From assembly GCF_900090325.1 (NCBI RefSeq), contig NZ_FMHW01000002.1:5519001-5583000 (forward strand): DNA of 64,000 nucleotides. Direction: 5' to 3'. The translations under genes were made by a program, and so were the position numbers. The notes beneath the pieces were generated by a model that saw only the letters and a program-made list of their open reading frames with translations, was not told the origin of the DNA and searched no databases. Shown here piece by piece: positions 50,322 to 59,921 of the stretch. This DNA comes from Micromonospora pallida (GTDB taxonomy: Bacteria > Actinomycetota > Actinomycetes > Mycobacteriales > Micromonosporaceae). How positions within the stretch are numbered: the first letter of the stretch is position 1; the number at the start of each line of letters is the position of its first letter.

Positions 50322-52628
50322 TTGAGGAGACGAGTCACAGCCGGTCTGGCCACCACCACGGCCGCGCTGCTGGCGGCAGGAGTCGCGGCGACGCCGGCCA
50401 ACGGCGCCCCGGCGACCGACGCGGCCCCCGGTTCCGACCGGGCCCAGCACCGCACGGACAACCTTCCCGACGCCCTGGCCAGCCAGCAGCGGGAGGTCCG
50501 CAAGCAGGCCATCGCCGACCTTCTCTCGGGTAAGGCCAAGCTGCAGAACAAGAACGGCTCGAAGGTCATCCAGGTCAAGGACGACCTGTTCGTCGAGTAC
50601 CAGCAGGCGCCGAAGACCGACCCGATCTTCACGATCCTGGTCGAGTTCGGCAACCAGAAGGACCCGCGCACCGGCGGCACCGACGGCCCGGTACGCAACC
50701 AGATCCCCCAGCCGGACCGCAACTGGGACGGCAGCGCCACCGACGACAACAGCACCCTGTGGCGGTCCGACTTCAGCCGGGCCCACTACCAGAACCTGTT
50801 CTACGGTGCCGGCGAGTCGATGGCGGGCTTCTACCTCGACCAGTCCGGTGGCCGCTACACCGTCGGCGGCGACGTCAGCGAGTGGGTGAAGGTCCCCTTC
50901 AACGAGGCCCGGTACGGCAGCAACGAGATCCCCGAGTCCGACGGGTACTGGAACTTCGTCAAGGACACCGCCACCTCGTGGTACGACTCCCAGGTCGCTG
51001 CCGGGAAGACCCCGGACCAGATCAAGCAGTACCTGGCTCAGTTCGACACCTGGGACCGGTACGACTTCGACGGTGACGGCGACTTCAACGAGCCGGACGG
51101 CTACGTCGACCACTTCCAGGCTGTGCACGCCGGTGCCGGCGAGGAGGCCGGTGGCGGCGCCGAGGGCGCGGACGCCATCTGGTCGCACCGTTGGGCCGCG
51201 TTCCCGAACCTGGCCGGCAGCGCCGGTCCGGCGGACAACAAGGCCGGTGGCGTCCAGATCGGTGACACCGGGCTGTGGATCCGGGACTACACCACCGAGC
51301 CGGAGAACGGCGGCCTGGGCGTGTTCGTCCACGAGTACGGCCACGACCTCGGTCTGCCGGACTACTACGACACCGCCGGCGGCGACAACGGCGTCGGGTT
51401 CTGGAGCGTCATGGCCTCCGGTTCCTGGCTGAGCCACGGTACGGACGACATCGGCTCGACCCCGGGCTACATGGACCCGTACTCGAAGCTCTTCCTCGGC
51501 TGGCTGAACTACTCCACGGTCGAGTACGGCCAGGGCACCACCCAGGTGACCCTCGGCCCGGCTGGTGACAACAACGGGCCGAAGGCCCAAGCGGTCGTGG
51601 TCAACCTGCCCCCGCAGACCCAGACCACCTCGTACAACACCCCGTACGGGGGCTCGTACGAGTGGTGGGGCGGCAGCGCGGACGACCTGAACACCACGCT
51701 GGCCCGTACGCTGGACCTGACCGGGACGACGTCCGCGTCGATCAACGCCAAGGCCTGGTACGACATCGAAGAGGACTACGACTACCTCTACGCCGAGGTC
51801 TCCACCAACGGGGGCTCCTCCTGGACCCCGCTGGGCACCCCGGCCATCGACGCCGGCGAGACCGGCATCGACGGTTCCACCAACGGCGCGTGGGTCGACC
51901 TGAACTACGACCTGTCCGCGTACGCCGGGCAGACCGTGCAGTTCCGCTACCGCTACCAGACCGACGGCGGCGTGCACCTCGCCGGCGTCTTCCTGGACAA
52001 CGTCTCGCTGGTCAAGGGCGGCGCCACCGTCTGGACCGACGACGCCGAGACGCTGGCCGCGGAGTGGACCGCCCGGGGCTGGACCCGCAGCACCGGTTCG
52101 GTGACCGACTCGTACCCGCGCTACTACATCGCGGAGAACCGTACCTACCTCGGGTACGACGACGCCCTCCGTACCGGTGGCTACAACTTCGGGTTCGCCA
52201 ACACCCGGCCGGACTTCGTGGAGCGGTTCGCCGTCCAGCCGGGCATGCTCGTCTGGTACGTCAACACCGCCTACGGCGACAACAACACCTCGCAGCACCC
52301 GGGCTACGGCCTGAACCTGCCGGTGGACGTCCGCCCGAGCGCGATCAAGGTCCCCGGCCAGGGCACCATCACCAACCGGCGGAGCAGCTTCGACGCCACG
52401 TTCAGCAAGTTCGCCAAGCCAGCGCAGACCTTCCACCTCAACGGGGTGCCGGTCACCGTGCCGGCGCTGGACCCGAACCCGGTGTTCAGCGACAGCGGTT
52501 CGAACCGCTACTGGAACGCCAACAACCCGCAGAACTCGGTGAAGGTGGCCGGCACCGGCACCCGCATCGAGATCATCGAGCAGGGCACCGGCCCGAACGA
52601 CGACATGGTCGTCCGCATCAGCAACTGA
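50322..52628 (+). CDS. Secreted M6 family metalloprotease (immune inhibitor A-like), copy 2
   Basis: A 768-residue secreted protease. The start is taken as TTG 50322 because AAAGGAGG is placed six to seven bases upstream and the protein then begins with a compact signal peptide (RRRVTAGLATTTAALLAAGV, ATPANGAPA). The propeptide is followed by the Ca-like loop RYDFDGDGDFNEPDGYVDHF, zinc motif HEYGHDLGLPDYYD (His about 337), Met-turn SVMASGSWL and C-terminal beta-sandwich domains (VQFRYRYQTDGG). Closer in design to copy 3 than copy 1. Terminator at 52643. Confidence 0.92.
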   Translation: MRRRVTAGLATTTAALLAAGVAATPANGAPATDAAPGSDRAQHRTDNLPDALASQQREVRKQAIADLLSGKAKLQNKNGSKVIQVKDDLFVEYQQAPKTDPIFTILVEFGNQKDPRTGGTDGPVRNQIPQPDRNWDGSATDDNSTLWRSDFSRAHYQNLFYGAGESMAGFYLDQSGGRYTVGGDVSEWVKVPFNEARYGSNEIPESDGYWNFVKDTATSWYDSQVAAGKTPDQIKQYLAQFDTWDRYDFDGDGDFNEPDGYVDHFQAVHAGAGEEAGGGAEGADAIWSHRWAAFPNLAGSAGPADNKAGGVQIGDTGLWIRDYTTEPENGGLGVFVHEYGHDLGLPDYYDTAGGDNGVGFWSVMASGSWLSHGTDDIGSTPGYMDPYSKLFLGWLNYSTVEYGQGTTQVTLGPAGDNNGPKAQAVVVNLPPQTQTTSYNTPYGGSYEWWGGSADDLNTTLARTLDLTGTTSASINAKAWYDIEEDYDYLYAEVSTNGGSSWTPLGTPAIDAGETGIDGSTNGAWVDLNYDLSAYAGQTVQFRYRYQTDGGVHLAGVFLDNVSLVKGGATVWTDDAETLAAEWTARGWTRSTGSVTDSYPRYYIAENRTYLGYDDALRTGGYNFGFANTRPDFVERFAVQPGMLVWYVNTAYGDNNTSQHPGYGLNLPVDVRPSAIKVPGQGTITNRRSSFDATFSKFAKPAQTFHLNGVPVTVPALDPNPVFSDSGSNRYWNANNPQNSVKVAGTGTRIEIIEQGTGPNDDMVVRISN

Positions 52629-52642
52629 CCGGTGGTTCCCGA

Positions 52643-52678
52643 CCCGGGGCCGGTGGCGATCACGCCACCGGCCCCGGG
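52643..52678 (+). terminator. Terminator after M6 protease copy 2
   Basis: Perfect 16-bp stem (CCCGGGGCCGGTGGCG and its complement) with four-base loop ATCA. Confidence 0.88.
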
Positions 52679-52869
52679 CCGTATCCGGGCGGGACCAGCA
52701 TGGATGTGACATTGACCCGCGTTCGCGTCCGGCTTGTGCAACAAATCGACTTCAGCGTCTTCCCAGCCGTCCCAGCAGTGTCTATGTTCACAGTGGTCCC
52801 ACTCGTGGGACCCCTTCCGCCGACCCCGAACCCCGATCGGGTCGGTTTCCCTTACACCGGAGGTACCAC

Positions 52870-55272
52870 GTGCGCAAAGTCGCAGTGGGTCTGCTCGGTT
52901 TGACGCTGACGGCCACCGGCCTGACGGTTGGCACGGCCGTCAACGCCGCGCCCCCGGCAAACACGCCGGGAGCGGCTCCGTCGGCCGCCGAGTCCACCCA
53001 CGCCGAGCACGACCTGCCCAACCCGCTGGAGAACAAGCGGCGCGCGCTGCGCCAGGAGGGCCTCAGCGAGGTCCTCTCCGGCCGGGCCAAGGCCGAGCGG
53101 ATCAACGGCAGCACGGTCGTCAAGGTCGGCAAGACCCAGGCCACCGGGCCGGCCGCCCGGTCGGCCAAGGGCACCAGCCAGACCCAGGACCAGTACGTCG
53201 AGCTGGCCCGCGAGCAGACCGACCGGATCTTCGTGATCCTCGCCGAGTTCGGCAACGATCGGCACCCGAGCTACCCGGACCAGGACACCCACCCGGGCAC
53301 CCCCGGGCCGGCCCGGTTCGACGGACCGCTGCACAACGAGATCCCCGAGCCGAACCGCGCGGTGGACAACTCCACCGTCTGGCAGGCGGACTACAACGCC
53401 GACCACTTCCGCAAGATGTACTTCGGCACCGGGCAGGGCGACGAGTCGCTCAAGCAGTACTACGAGGCCCAGTCCTCGGGTCGCTACAGCGTGGACGGCA
53501 CCGTCACCGACTGGGTGAAGGTCAACTACAACGAGGCCCGCTACGGCCGGTCCAACGGCTACCCGTGCGCCTCGAACGTCTGCTCCAACACCTGGGCGCT
53601 GGTCCGGGACGCCGCCAACCAGTGGGTGGCGGACCAGAAGGCCGCCGGCCGCACCGACGCGCAGATCGCCGCCGACATGAAGTCCTTCGACAAGTGGGAC
53701 CGGTACGACCACGACGGCGACGGGAACTTCAACGAGTCGGACGGCTACATCGACCACTTCCAGATCGTCCACTCCGGCGGCGACCAGGCCGACGGTGACC
53801 CGTGGCAGGGCGAGGACGCCATCTGGAGCCACCGCTGGTACGCCTTCGCCAGCGACCAGGGTGTCACCGGCCCGCCGAACTTCCCGGCGGGTGGCGCCCA
53901 GATCGGCACCACCGGCATCTGGATCGGCGACTACACCATCCAGCCGGAGAACGGCGGCCGGGGCGTCTTCTACCACGAGTACGGCCACGACCTGGGCCTG
54001 CCGGACGACTACAACGTCACCAACGGCGGCGACAACAACAACGAGCACTGGACCCTGATGGCCCAGAGCCGGCTCGGCGCCAAGGACGCACAGGACATCG
54101 GCAACCGCGGCGGCGACCTCGGCGCGTGGAACAAGCTCCAGCTCGGCTGGCTCGACTACGAGGTGGTCGTGGCCGGGCAGAAGCGCACCATGACCCTCGG
54201 CCCGCAGGAGTACAACTCCGACAAGCCGCAGGCCGCCGTGGTGGTCCTCCCGCAGCGGGCGTACAGCTTCGACAACGGCAAGCCGTTCGAGGGCACCAAG
54301 CAGTTCTTCTCGGGCAACGACGACGACCTGAACAACACGATGACCCGGACGATCGACCTGACCGGGAAGTCGTCGGCGGCGCTGACCATGAAGGGCCGCT
54401 ACAGCATCGAGGCCGGGTACGACTACCTGTTCTTCGAGGCGTCCGAGGACGGTGGCCAGACCTGGACCGCCCTGCCGGGCACCGTCGACGGCGAGCCGCT
54501 CCCCGAGGTCACCCCGGGCCGCCCCGCGCTGGACGGGTCCAGCGGCGGCCAGTGGGTCGACATCAACATCCCGCTGGACTTCGCCGCCGGCAAGACGGTG
54601 CAGTTCCGGCTCCGCTACCAGACCGACGGCGGCGTCGCCGAGGGCGGCTTCTACGGTGACGCGCTCACCGTGACCGCCGACGGTCAGCCGGTCTCGGTCG
54701 ACGGTGGCGAGAACGGCGCCGGGTCGTGGACCCTCGCCGGCTGGTCGGTCGTCGAGGAGACCTACACCCGTCTCTTCGACAACTACTACATCGCCGGTCA
54801 CCGCTCGTACGTGTCGTACGACAAGTACCTGAAGACCGGGCCGTACTACTTCGGCTACGCGAACACCCGCCCGGACTACGTGGACCACTACGCGTACCAG
54901 GAGGGTCTGCTGATCTCCTACTGGAACCTGCGGTGGCCGGACAACGACACGTTCGAGCACCCGGGTGAGGGTCGGAACATGATCATCGACGCGCACCCGC
55001 GGCCGATCTACAACCTGACCGGACAGCCCTGGCGGGCCCGCGTCCAGGTCTACGACGCGCCGTTCAGCCTGAAGAAGGCGGACTCGTTCACGCTGCGCCA
55101 CAACAGCCAGCCGCAGTACATCCGCGGCCAGGCGGCACAGCCGCTGTTCGATGACACCAAGCAGTACTGGTACCCGGAGCTGCCGAACCACGGCGTCAAG
55201 CTCCCCGCGACCGGCACCAAGATCAAGGTGCTGGAGCAGGACGGCACCTCCATCAAGGTCCGTTTCTCCTGA
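52870..55272 (+). CDS. Secreted M6 family metalloprotease (immune inhibitor A-like), copy 3
   Basis: An 800-residue secreted protease from GTG 52870 (GGAGG seven bases before it). Signal peptide VAVGLLGLTLTATGLTVGTA then VNAAPP; propeptide; RYDHDGDGNFNESDGYIDHF; zinc motif HEYGHDLGLPDDYN (His about 369). The Met-turn segment is WTLMAQSRLG, differing from the GSGS/ASGS of copies 1 and 2. C-terminal beta domains follow (VQFRLRYQTDGGVAEGGFYG). A cysteine pair (PCASNVCSN, about 233-239) is not seen in copy 2. Terminator at 55290. Confidence 0.92.
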   Translation: MRKVAVGLLGLTLTATGLTVGTAVNAAPPANTPGAAPSAAESTHAEHDLPNPLENKRRALRQEGLSEVLSGRAKAERINGSTVVKVGKTQATGPAARSAKGTSQTQDQYVELAREQTDRIFVILAEFGNDRHPSYPDQDTHPGTPGPARFDGPLHNEIPEPNRAVDNSTVWQADYNADHFRKMYFGTGQGDESLKQYYEAQSSGRYSVDGTVTDWVKVNYNEARYGRSNGYPCASNVCSNTWALVRDAANQWVADQKAAGRTDAQIAADMKSFDKWDRYDHDGDGNFNESDGYIDHFQIVHSGGDQADGDPWQGEDAIWSHRWYAFASDQGVTGPPNFPAGGAQIGTTGIWIGDYTIQPENGGRGVFYHEYGHDLGLPDDYNVTNGGDNNNEHWTLMAQSRLGAKDAQDIGNRGGDLGAWNKLQLGWLDYEVVVAGQKRTMTLGPQEYNSDKPQAAVVVLPQRAYSFDNGKPFEGTKQFFSGNDDDLNNTMTRTIDLTGKSSAALTMKGRYSIEAGYDYLFFEASEDGGQTWTALPGTVDGEPLPEVTPGRPALDGSSGGQWVDINIPLDFAAGKTVQFRLRYQTDGGVAEGGFYGDALTVTADGQPVSVDGGENGAGSWTLAGWSVVEETYTRLFDNYYIAGHRSYVSYDKYLKTGPYYFGYANTRPDYVDHYAYQEGLLISYWNLRWPDNDTFEHPGEGRNMIIDAHPRPIYNLTGQPWRARVQVYDAPFSLKKADSFTLRHNSQPQYIRGQAAQPLFDDTKQYWYPELPNHGVKLPATGTKIKVLEQDGTSIKVRFS

Positions 55273-55289
55273 TCCGACCGGTCATCCGA

Positions 55290-55319
55290 CGGCGCCCGGG
55301 GCACTCGCCCCGGGCGCCG
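55290..55319 (+). terminator. Terminator after M6 protease copy 3
   Basis: 13-bp stem CGGCGCCCGGGGC/GCCCCGGGCGCCG with loop ACTC, 17 bp after the stop codon. Confidence 0.85.
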
Positions 55320-55393
55320 TCCCCGTTTCCGCCGGACACCCCGCCGACCCCGCACGAGCAGGCAGGACGCGCCCGGGTCCTAGGCTGTGGGAC

Positions 55394-56326
55394 ATGACCG
55401 AGCAGCATGACGGACCGATCGACGAGTCCTGCGTCCTGACCGACGGGCCGTGGACGCACCGGTTCGTCGGGGCGAACGGCAGCCGGTTCCACGTGGTGGA
55501 GGCCGGTGCCGGGCCGATGGTCCTCCTCCTGCACGGATTCCCCGAGTTCTGGTGGGCCTGGCACGAGATGCTCCCCGCCATCGCCGACGCCGGCTTCCGG
55601 GCGGTCGCGGTGGACCTGCGCGGCTACGGCGCGACCGACAAACCACCCCGGGGGTACGACGGCTACACCCTCGCTGCCGACGTCGCCGGCCTGATCCGGG
55701 CGCTCGGCGAACGCTCCGCGACGGTGGTCGGCACCGGAGCTGGCGGCCTGCTCGGCTGGACCGCCGCCTCGTTCCACCCGAGGCTGGTCCGCCGACTGGT
55801 GGTGCTCGGCGCACCGCACCCGCTGCGGCTGCGGGCGGGCATCTTCGCCGACCCCCGGGGCCAGTTCAGCGCCGCCACCCCGACCCTGAAGTTCCAGGTG
55901 CCCCGCTACGAGCACACGCTCACCCGGAACGACGCGGTCCGGGTCGAGCAGATGCTGCGCCGGTGGGGCGGGCGACGCTGGGTGAACAGCCCCGACTTCG
56001 CCCCCTACGCGGCCCGCTGCCGGGAGGCGATGCGGATCCCGCAGGCCGCCTTCTGCGCCCTGGAGATGTACCGGTGGGCGTTCCGTTCGGTGCTGCGGCT
56101 GCACGGCTACCGCTTCGTCAAGCTGATGCAGAAGCCCCTGGTCACTCCGACCCTGCAACTGCACGGCGCGGAGGACATCGCCTCGCTGCCGCGGACCGCC
56201 CAGGGCTCCGGCCGCTACGTGCTGGCCCCGTACGAGTGGCGGCTGCTCGACGGTGTCGGGCACTTCCCGCACCTGGAGGCACCAGACCTGGTGCTCGGCG
56301 AGATCCTCCGCTGGGCGAAGTCCTGA
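55394..56326 (+). CDS. Alpha/beta hydrolase with non-canonical nucleophile elbow
   Basis: A 310-residue epoxide-hydrolase-like protein. VLLLHGFPEFWWAWHEMLPA (oxyanion HGFPEFW), VDLRGYGATDKPPRGYDGYT and the C-terminal LDGVGHFPHLEAP with the catalytic His are all present. But the elbow that should read G-H-D-W-G-G or G-x-S-x-G is TVVGTGAGGLLGW, with Gly at the nucleophile position. Either the enzyme uses a different mechanism or it is catalytically silent. The ATG at 55394 is supported by homology; the gene follows the third protease after a terminator. Confidence 0.83.
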   Translation: MTEQHDGPIDESCVLTDGPWTHRFVGANGSRFHVVEAGAGPMVLLLHGFPEFWWAWHEMLPAIADAGFRAVAVDLRGYGATDKPPRGYDGYTLAADVAGLIRALGERSATVVGTGAGGLLGWTAASFHPRLVRRLVVLGAPHPLRLRAGIFADPRGQFSAATPTLKFQVPRYEHTLTRNDAVRVEQMLRRWGGRRWVNSPDFAPYAARCREAMRIPQAAFCALEMYRWAFRSVLRLHGYRFVKLMQKPLVTPTLQLHGAEDIASLPRTAQGSGRYVLAPYEWRLLDGVGHFPHLEAPDLVLGEILRWAKS

Positions 56327-56372
56327 TCCTGCCCCGGTCGGCCCAGAGCCGGTCCAGCATCCGCCGGCCGGG

Positions 56373-56735
56373 TCAGATCCGGTGTTCCCGCAGGTCGGCG
56401 ACCTCGGCGGCGGGGGCCCAGCCCTGGTACACGCCGAAGTCGAAGACCTCCAGCCCCATCGCCTGCGCCACCGGCCAGCGTCCGCCGGTGTACTCCACCC
56501 GCAGCCAGCCGTCGTGCTCGGCGAGCACGATGAATGGCTGCCCCTGCCAACTACAGGTGGTCCGGATGTACGCCAGGTCGTCCACCTCGTCCACCGGCAG
56601 CACCCGCACGTAGCGGCCGGGCCGGACCTCCTCGAAGCCGTCCCCCGGTTCCGGCTGGTAGATCCGCACGTCGCTGCCGTCCGGACTGGCCTGGTACTCC
56701 CGCCCGCGCCAGCGGGCCACGTACCCGTCGCGCAT
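56373..56735 (-). CDS. Hypothetical protein of the ESX/SseB locus
   Basis: A 120-residue protein, MRDGYVARWRGREYQASPDG then GRYVRVLPVDEVDDLAYIRT, WQGQPFIVLAEHDGWLRVEY and VFDFGVYQGWAPAAEVADLR, all short beta strands (likely a small barrel). Its ATG overlaps the stop of the SseB-domain gene (TGATG). No family recognised; co-translation suggests a joint role. Confidence 0.75.
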   Translation of the reverse strand: MRDGYVARWRGREYQASPDGSDVRIYQPEPGDGFEEVRPGRYVRVLPVDEVDDLAYIRTTCSWQGQPFIVLAEHDGWLRVEYTGGRWPVAQAMGLEVFDFGVYQGWAPAAEVADLREHRI

Positions 56736-59700
56736 CACAACTCCCCGACCTGTCGCCAGTGCAGGGCGTCGGTGTCCAGGGTGGCGACCACCCGCTCGCT
56801 GCCGTCCGCGCCGATCCGCCAGAGCTGCGCGCCGTGCGGCAGCCGGGCGCTGTCCACCTTGAACTCGGCCACCACGTCGCTGCTCTCTCCCGGCGCGAAC
56901 CCGTTGCCCCGGAACGGTGGCCGTTCGATAACCCAGCCTTCCATGGCCCGCATGGCGCTCTCGTTCTGCCCGCCGTACGGAATCCGGTACAGGCTCGGCC
57001 GGTACGCCGGCCAGCGCAGCACGTAGATCTCGTCCGCGTCGGGGGAGAACGGGGAGCCGGGATAGCAGAGCCCGAGCGCCGCGTGCAGCCTGGCCGGGGT
57101 GTTCAGGTGGGCGACCTCACCGGCCCGGTGCACGAACCCGGAGACCCGGTCGTAGCCCCGTTCCAGGTAGTAGGCAAGCTGACTGGGGGCGACCGCCTTC
57201 TGCATCATCGGCGGGCGGTTCGGATCCTCCGGCGTCGTGGCGTACCGGGTGGGGGTCTCCGGTTCCTCGGCCGTCGGGGTGGCGACCGGTTCCACCGGCT
57301 CCGGCTCGACGTCGTCGCCCAGCCCGACCTCGGCGGCCCAGTTGGCCAGCGCCACGATCTGCTCACCGGGCAGCTTCGCGCCGACCGGGGTGCCCGGATT
57401 GACGGCGAACGACCACTGCTCGTCCGGCCACCTCCGGATGAGCTGCACGAACTTGACCTGCACCGTCTCGACCGTGGTGACGACGTGATCGGCCAGCCGT
57501 TCCGGCGAGGTGTAGACGACCACGTACGGCTCACCGTCGAGCTGCTCGGTCCGCCAGACGAAGCCGCTCTCGCCCGGACGGGCGCCCGGCGAGCTGTCGG
57601 GCGCGACGGGCAACAGCACCCGGGCCAGGAGCAGGGTGGACAGGAAGGTGTCGGTGCTGCCGGTACCGGCCGCGTCGAGCAACTCCTCCTCGACGTCGTT
57701 GGCCGGATCGAAGTCGACCGCCGGGGACGTCGACGCCGGGGATCCGGCACCGGGCGCGTCCAGCGGCTCCGTCCCCGACGGCGAGGCCGACCCGTACCCC
57801 GGCTCCGGCGACTGTGCCGCGACGGGCTGGTGTTCCGGTACCGCGGCCCCGAACCCCGTTCCAGCCGTCTCCTGTCCCGACCCGGCGGCCTCGTAGGGAG
57901 ACGCGAAGGCCCCGTACGCGGCCGGGGCGGGCTCGTACACGGCCGTGGCCGGCTCGTACCCGGCCCGCTCGTACCCGGCCGTGGCCGGGTCGTACCCGGC
58001 GGGCTCGTACCCGGCCGGGGCCGGGTCGTGCCGCGAGGTGGTGGGCTGGCTCGGCTGGTCGGCGGTGCCCGGCGGATAGGACGCACCAACGTCCGGGCCC
58101 GTCCGGTACGCCGATGCCGGGTCGACGAGGTCGCGGGACTCGACGACGGTCCCCTCGATGACCAACGGCGACGGCGACGGCGATCGGGCCGGCTCGGGCT
58201 CGGTATACCCGGCCGGTTCGGTGGCCGGCTCAGACCCGGCATACCCGGTGGCCGGCTCGGGTCCGGCATACCCGGCCGGCTCGGGTCCGGCATACCCGGC
58301 CGGCTCGGGTCCGGCGTACCCGACGTGCGACTCAGACCCGGCGTACCCGCCCTCAGGCCCGGCGTACCCGGTCGGCTCGGTCAGCGGCGGTGGGTCGGCG
58401 GCATCCGGCGGCCCGGCGTACGGGATCGGTTGGGTCGGCTCCGGAGCCACCGACTCGCCCGCGTCCGGTGGTACCCGTCGGGGCAACGGCTGGGTGGACT
58501 CACCGGACTGCGGGGTCGGCATCCGGCGGGGCAGCGCCTGGGTCTGGTCGCCGACCACCGGGTCCTGGAGCGGCTGCCGCCGGGGCAGTGTCTGGGTAGG
58601 CTCGGCGGCCGGCGGCCCGGACGGGAAGCGGTTCGACGGCGTGGCGGGCTGCTCGGTGGGAGCAGGCGCGGAGTCGGTGAACTGGAACGCCCGGGTGGGT
58701 TCGTTGCCGGTCGGCTCCGGCCGGTAGGGCCGCCGCCGGGGAAAGGCGCGGCCCGGTTCACCCAGCCGGGACGGGGGAACCGCCCGCTCCTGCCGCAGCG
58801 GGGAGATCGGTGCCGGACCGGCGCTACGCCCCGGCGGTGCCGGCTCGAAGTAGGAGTTCCGGCCGGTGGTGCCGGCGGACTGGCCGTTGGCCGGCGGGGT
58901 CGGTCCCGGCTCGGGGCGGGACGCGCGGCGCGGGTTGGTCAGCCAGTTCGAGGCCGGCTCGGCGGTCCCGCCCGACGGCGGCGACTCCGGCACGCCGCGC
59001 GGGTCGGGTGGTGCCGCCCGGGGCGGCTCGGTGGCCGCGCCGGACTGGTCAGGCACTCCCCGGCGGGGTGGCGTCGCGGCGGATGGCCGGTTGGCTCCGT
59101 ACGGCGGGGCGGGCGACGACGGCCGGGCGGGCTCCGGCGGCGCGGCCGGCGACAAGGGCGCCACGGGCGGCGACAAGGGTGGCGCGGCCGGTGACAACGG
59201 TGACGCGGGCGGTGACAACGGTGACGCGGGCGGTGACAACGGTGACGCGGGCGGTGACAACGGTGACGCGGGCGGTGACGGCCGGGACGGCTCCGGCGCG
59301 GGTGCCTCAGCCCCGGCCGCCCTGCTCCGGGCGAGCTGTTCCACCTGCTCCAGCCGAGCCCGTGCGCCCAGCGTGCGGCCGGGCAACCGGACGTCGCCCC
59401 GGGAGAGCTGCGACACGAACCAGGCCGGCAGGTAGCCCTCGATGGGCAGGCCGGGGTTGACCGCCAGCCACCACTCGTGGTTGGGCCAACCCGACGCCAG
59501 GTCGTGGTACGCGCAACGCCGGCTCGAACCGTTGCTTCCGCCGAGGCAGGCGCGGAGCGCGGCCTCGGAGGTGAAGGCCAGCACGTGGGTTCGGCCGTTG
59601 GTGGTCCAGGTACCCCAGCCCATCGGCGCCTGCCCCGCCAGGGCCTCCGCGGAGACCGGCAGCAGCAGATCCGTCCGGGCCAGGATCCGGAAGTAGAGTT

Positions 59701-59776
59701 CCTGGTCGTGGGCGCGAAGAGCGTCCCGCATCGCCGCCTCGGCCTCGGTAGCCGGCTCCCAGTCGGTCACGGCCAC
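56735..59776 (-). CDS. SseB-domain repeat protein linked to type VII secretion
   Basis: A 1013-residue protein. An N-terminal SseB-like domain (residues about 1-145: ATEAEAAMRDALRAHDQELY, GWGTWTTNGRTHVLAFTSEA, LAVNPGLPIEGYLPAWFV) is followed by about 520 residues of low complexity: a Ser/Pro repeat (SPPASPL, 21-bp units at 59148-59273), Arg/Pro segments, Tyr-Ala-Gly-Pro-Glu-Pro repeats and Tyr-Glu-Pro-Ala repeats. A second SseB-like domain lies at about 670-800, then a C-terminal domain of about 200 residues. Located next to mycosin, as large SseB proteins are in other actinobacterial ESX loci (from memory). Probable scaffold; function unproven. Confidence 0.75.
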   Translation of the reverse strand: MAVTDWEPATEAEAAMRDALRAHDQELYFRILARTDLLLPVSAEALAGQAPMGWGTWTTNGRTHVLAFTSEAALRACLGGSNGSSRRCAYHDLASGWPNHEWWLAVNPGLPIEGYLPAWFVSQLSRGDVRLPGRTLGARARLEQVEQLARSRAAGAEAPAPEPSRPSPPASPLSPPASPLSPPASPLSPPASPLSPAAPPLSPPVAPLSPAAPPEPARPSSPAPPYGANRPSAATPPRRGVPDQSGAATEPPRAAPPDPRGVPESPPSGGTAEPASNWLTNPRRASRPEPGPTPPANGQSAGTTGRNSYFEPAPPGRSAGPAPISPLRQERAVPPSRLGEPGRAFPRRRPYRPEPTGNEPTRAFQFTDSAPAPTEQPATPSNRFPSGPPAAEPTQTLPRRQPLQDPVVGDQTQALPRRMPTPQSGESTQPLPRRVPPDAGESVAPEPTQPIPYAGPPDAADPPPLTEPTGYAGPEGGYAGSESHVGYAGPEPAGYAGPEPAGYAGPEPATGYAGSEPATEPAGYTEPEPARSPSPSPLVIEGTVVESRDLVDPASAYRTGPDVGASYPPGTADQPSQPTTSRHDPAPAGYEPAGYDPATAGYERAGYEPATAVYEPAPAAYGAFASPYEAAGSGQETAGTGFGAAVPEHQPVAAQSPEPGYGSASPSGTEPLDAPGAGSPASTSPAVDFDPANDVEEELLDAAGTGSTDTFLSTLLLARVLLPVAPDSSPGARPGESGFVWRTEQLDGEPYVVVYTSPERLADHVVTTVETVQVKFVQLIRRWPDEQWSFAVNPGTPVGAKLPGEQIVALANWAAEVGLGDDVEPEPVEPVATPTAEEPETPTRYATTPEDPNRPPMMQKAVAPSQLAYYLERGYDRVSGFVHRAGEVAHLNTPARLHAALGLCYPGSPFSPDADEIYVLRWPAYRPSLYRIPYGGQNESAMRAMEGWVIERPPFRGNGFAPGESSDVVAEFKVDSARLPHGAQLWRIGADGSERVVATLDTDALHWRQVGEL
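59148..59273. repeat. 21-bp coding tandem repeat, six units
   Basis: Six 21-bp units; the last four (59190-59273) are identical, GGTGACAACGGTGACGCGGGC, the first two diverged. They encode the heptapeptide SPPASPL on the minus strand. Exact recent duplication is suggested by the four identical copies. Confidence 0.95.
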
Positions 59777-59809
59777 CTCTCCTCCCGCGAACAGGCCATA
59801 GGCATCGCG

Positions 59810-59828
59810 TACAACCTACAAGGTTGTA
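59810..59828. promoter_or_regulatory. Candidate operator between SseB gene and mycosin gene
   Basis: Inverted repeat TACAACCT-ACA-AGGTTGTA, AT-rich, in the 145-bp divergent region. Could control both directions. Confidence 0.5.
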
Positions 59829-59921
59829 ACAAGATCACAATGTCTGGCCGGTGCGATCCATGTCGATGACTTCAGGCCGATAGCATGCCGTCCTGGAGCC
59901 GACACGATACGGAGGCGACGA

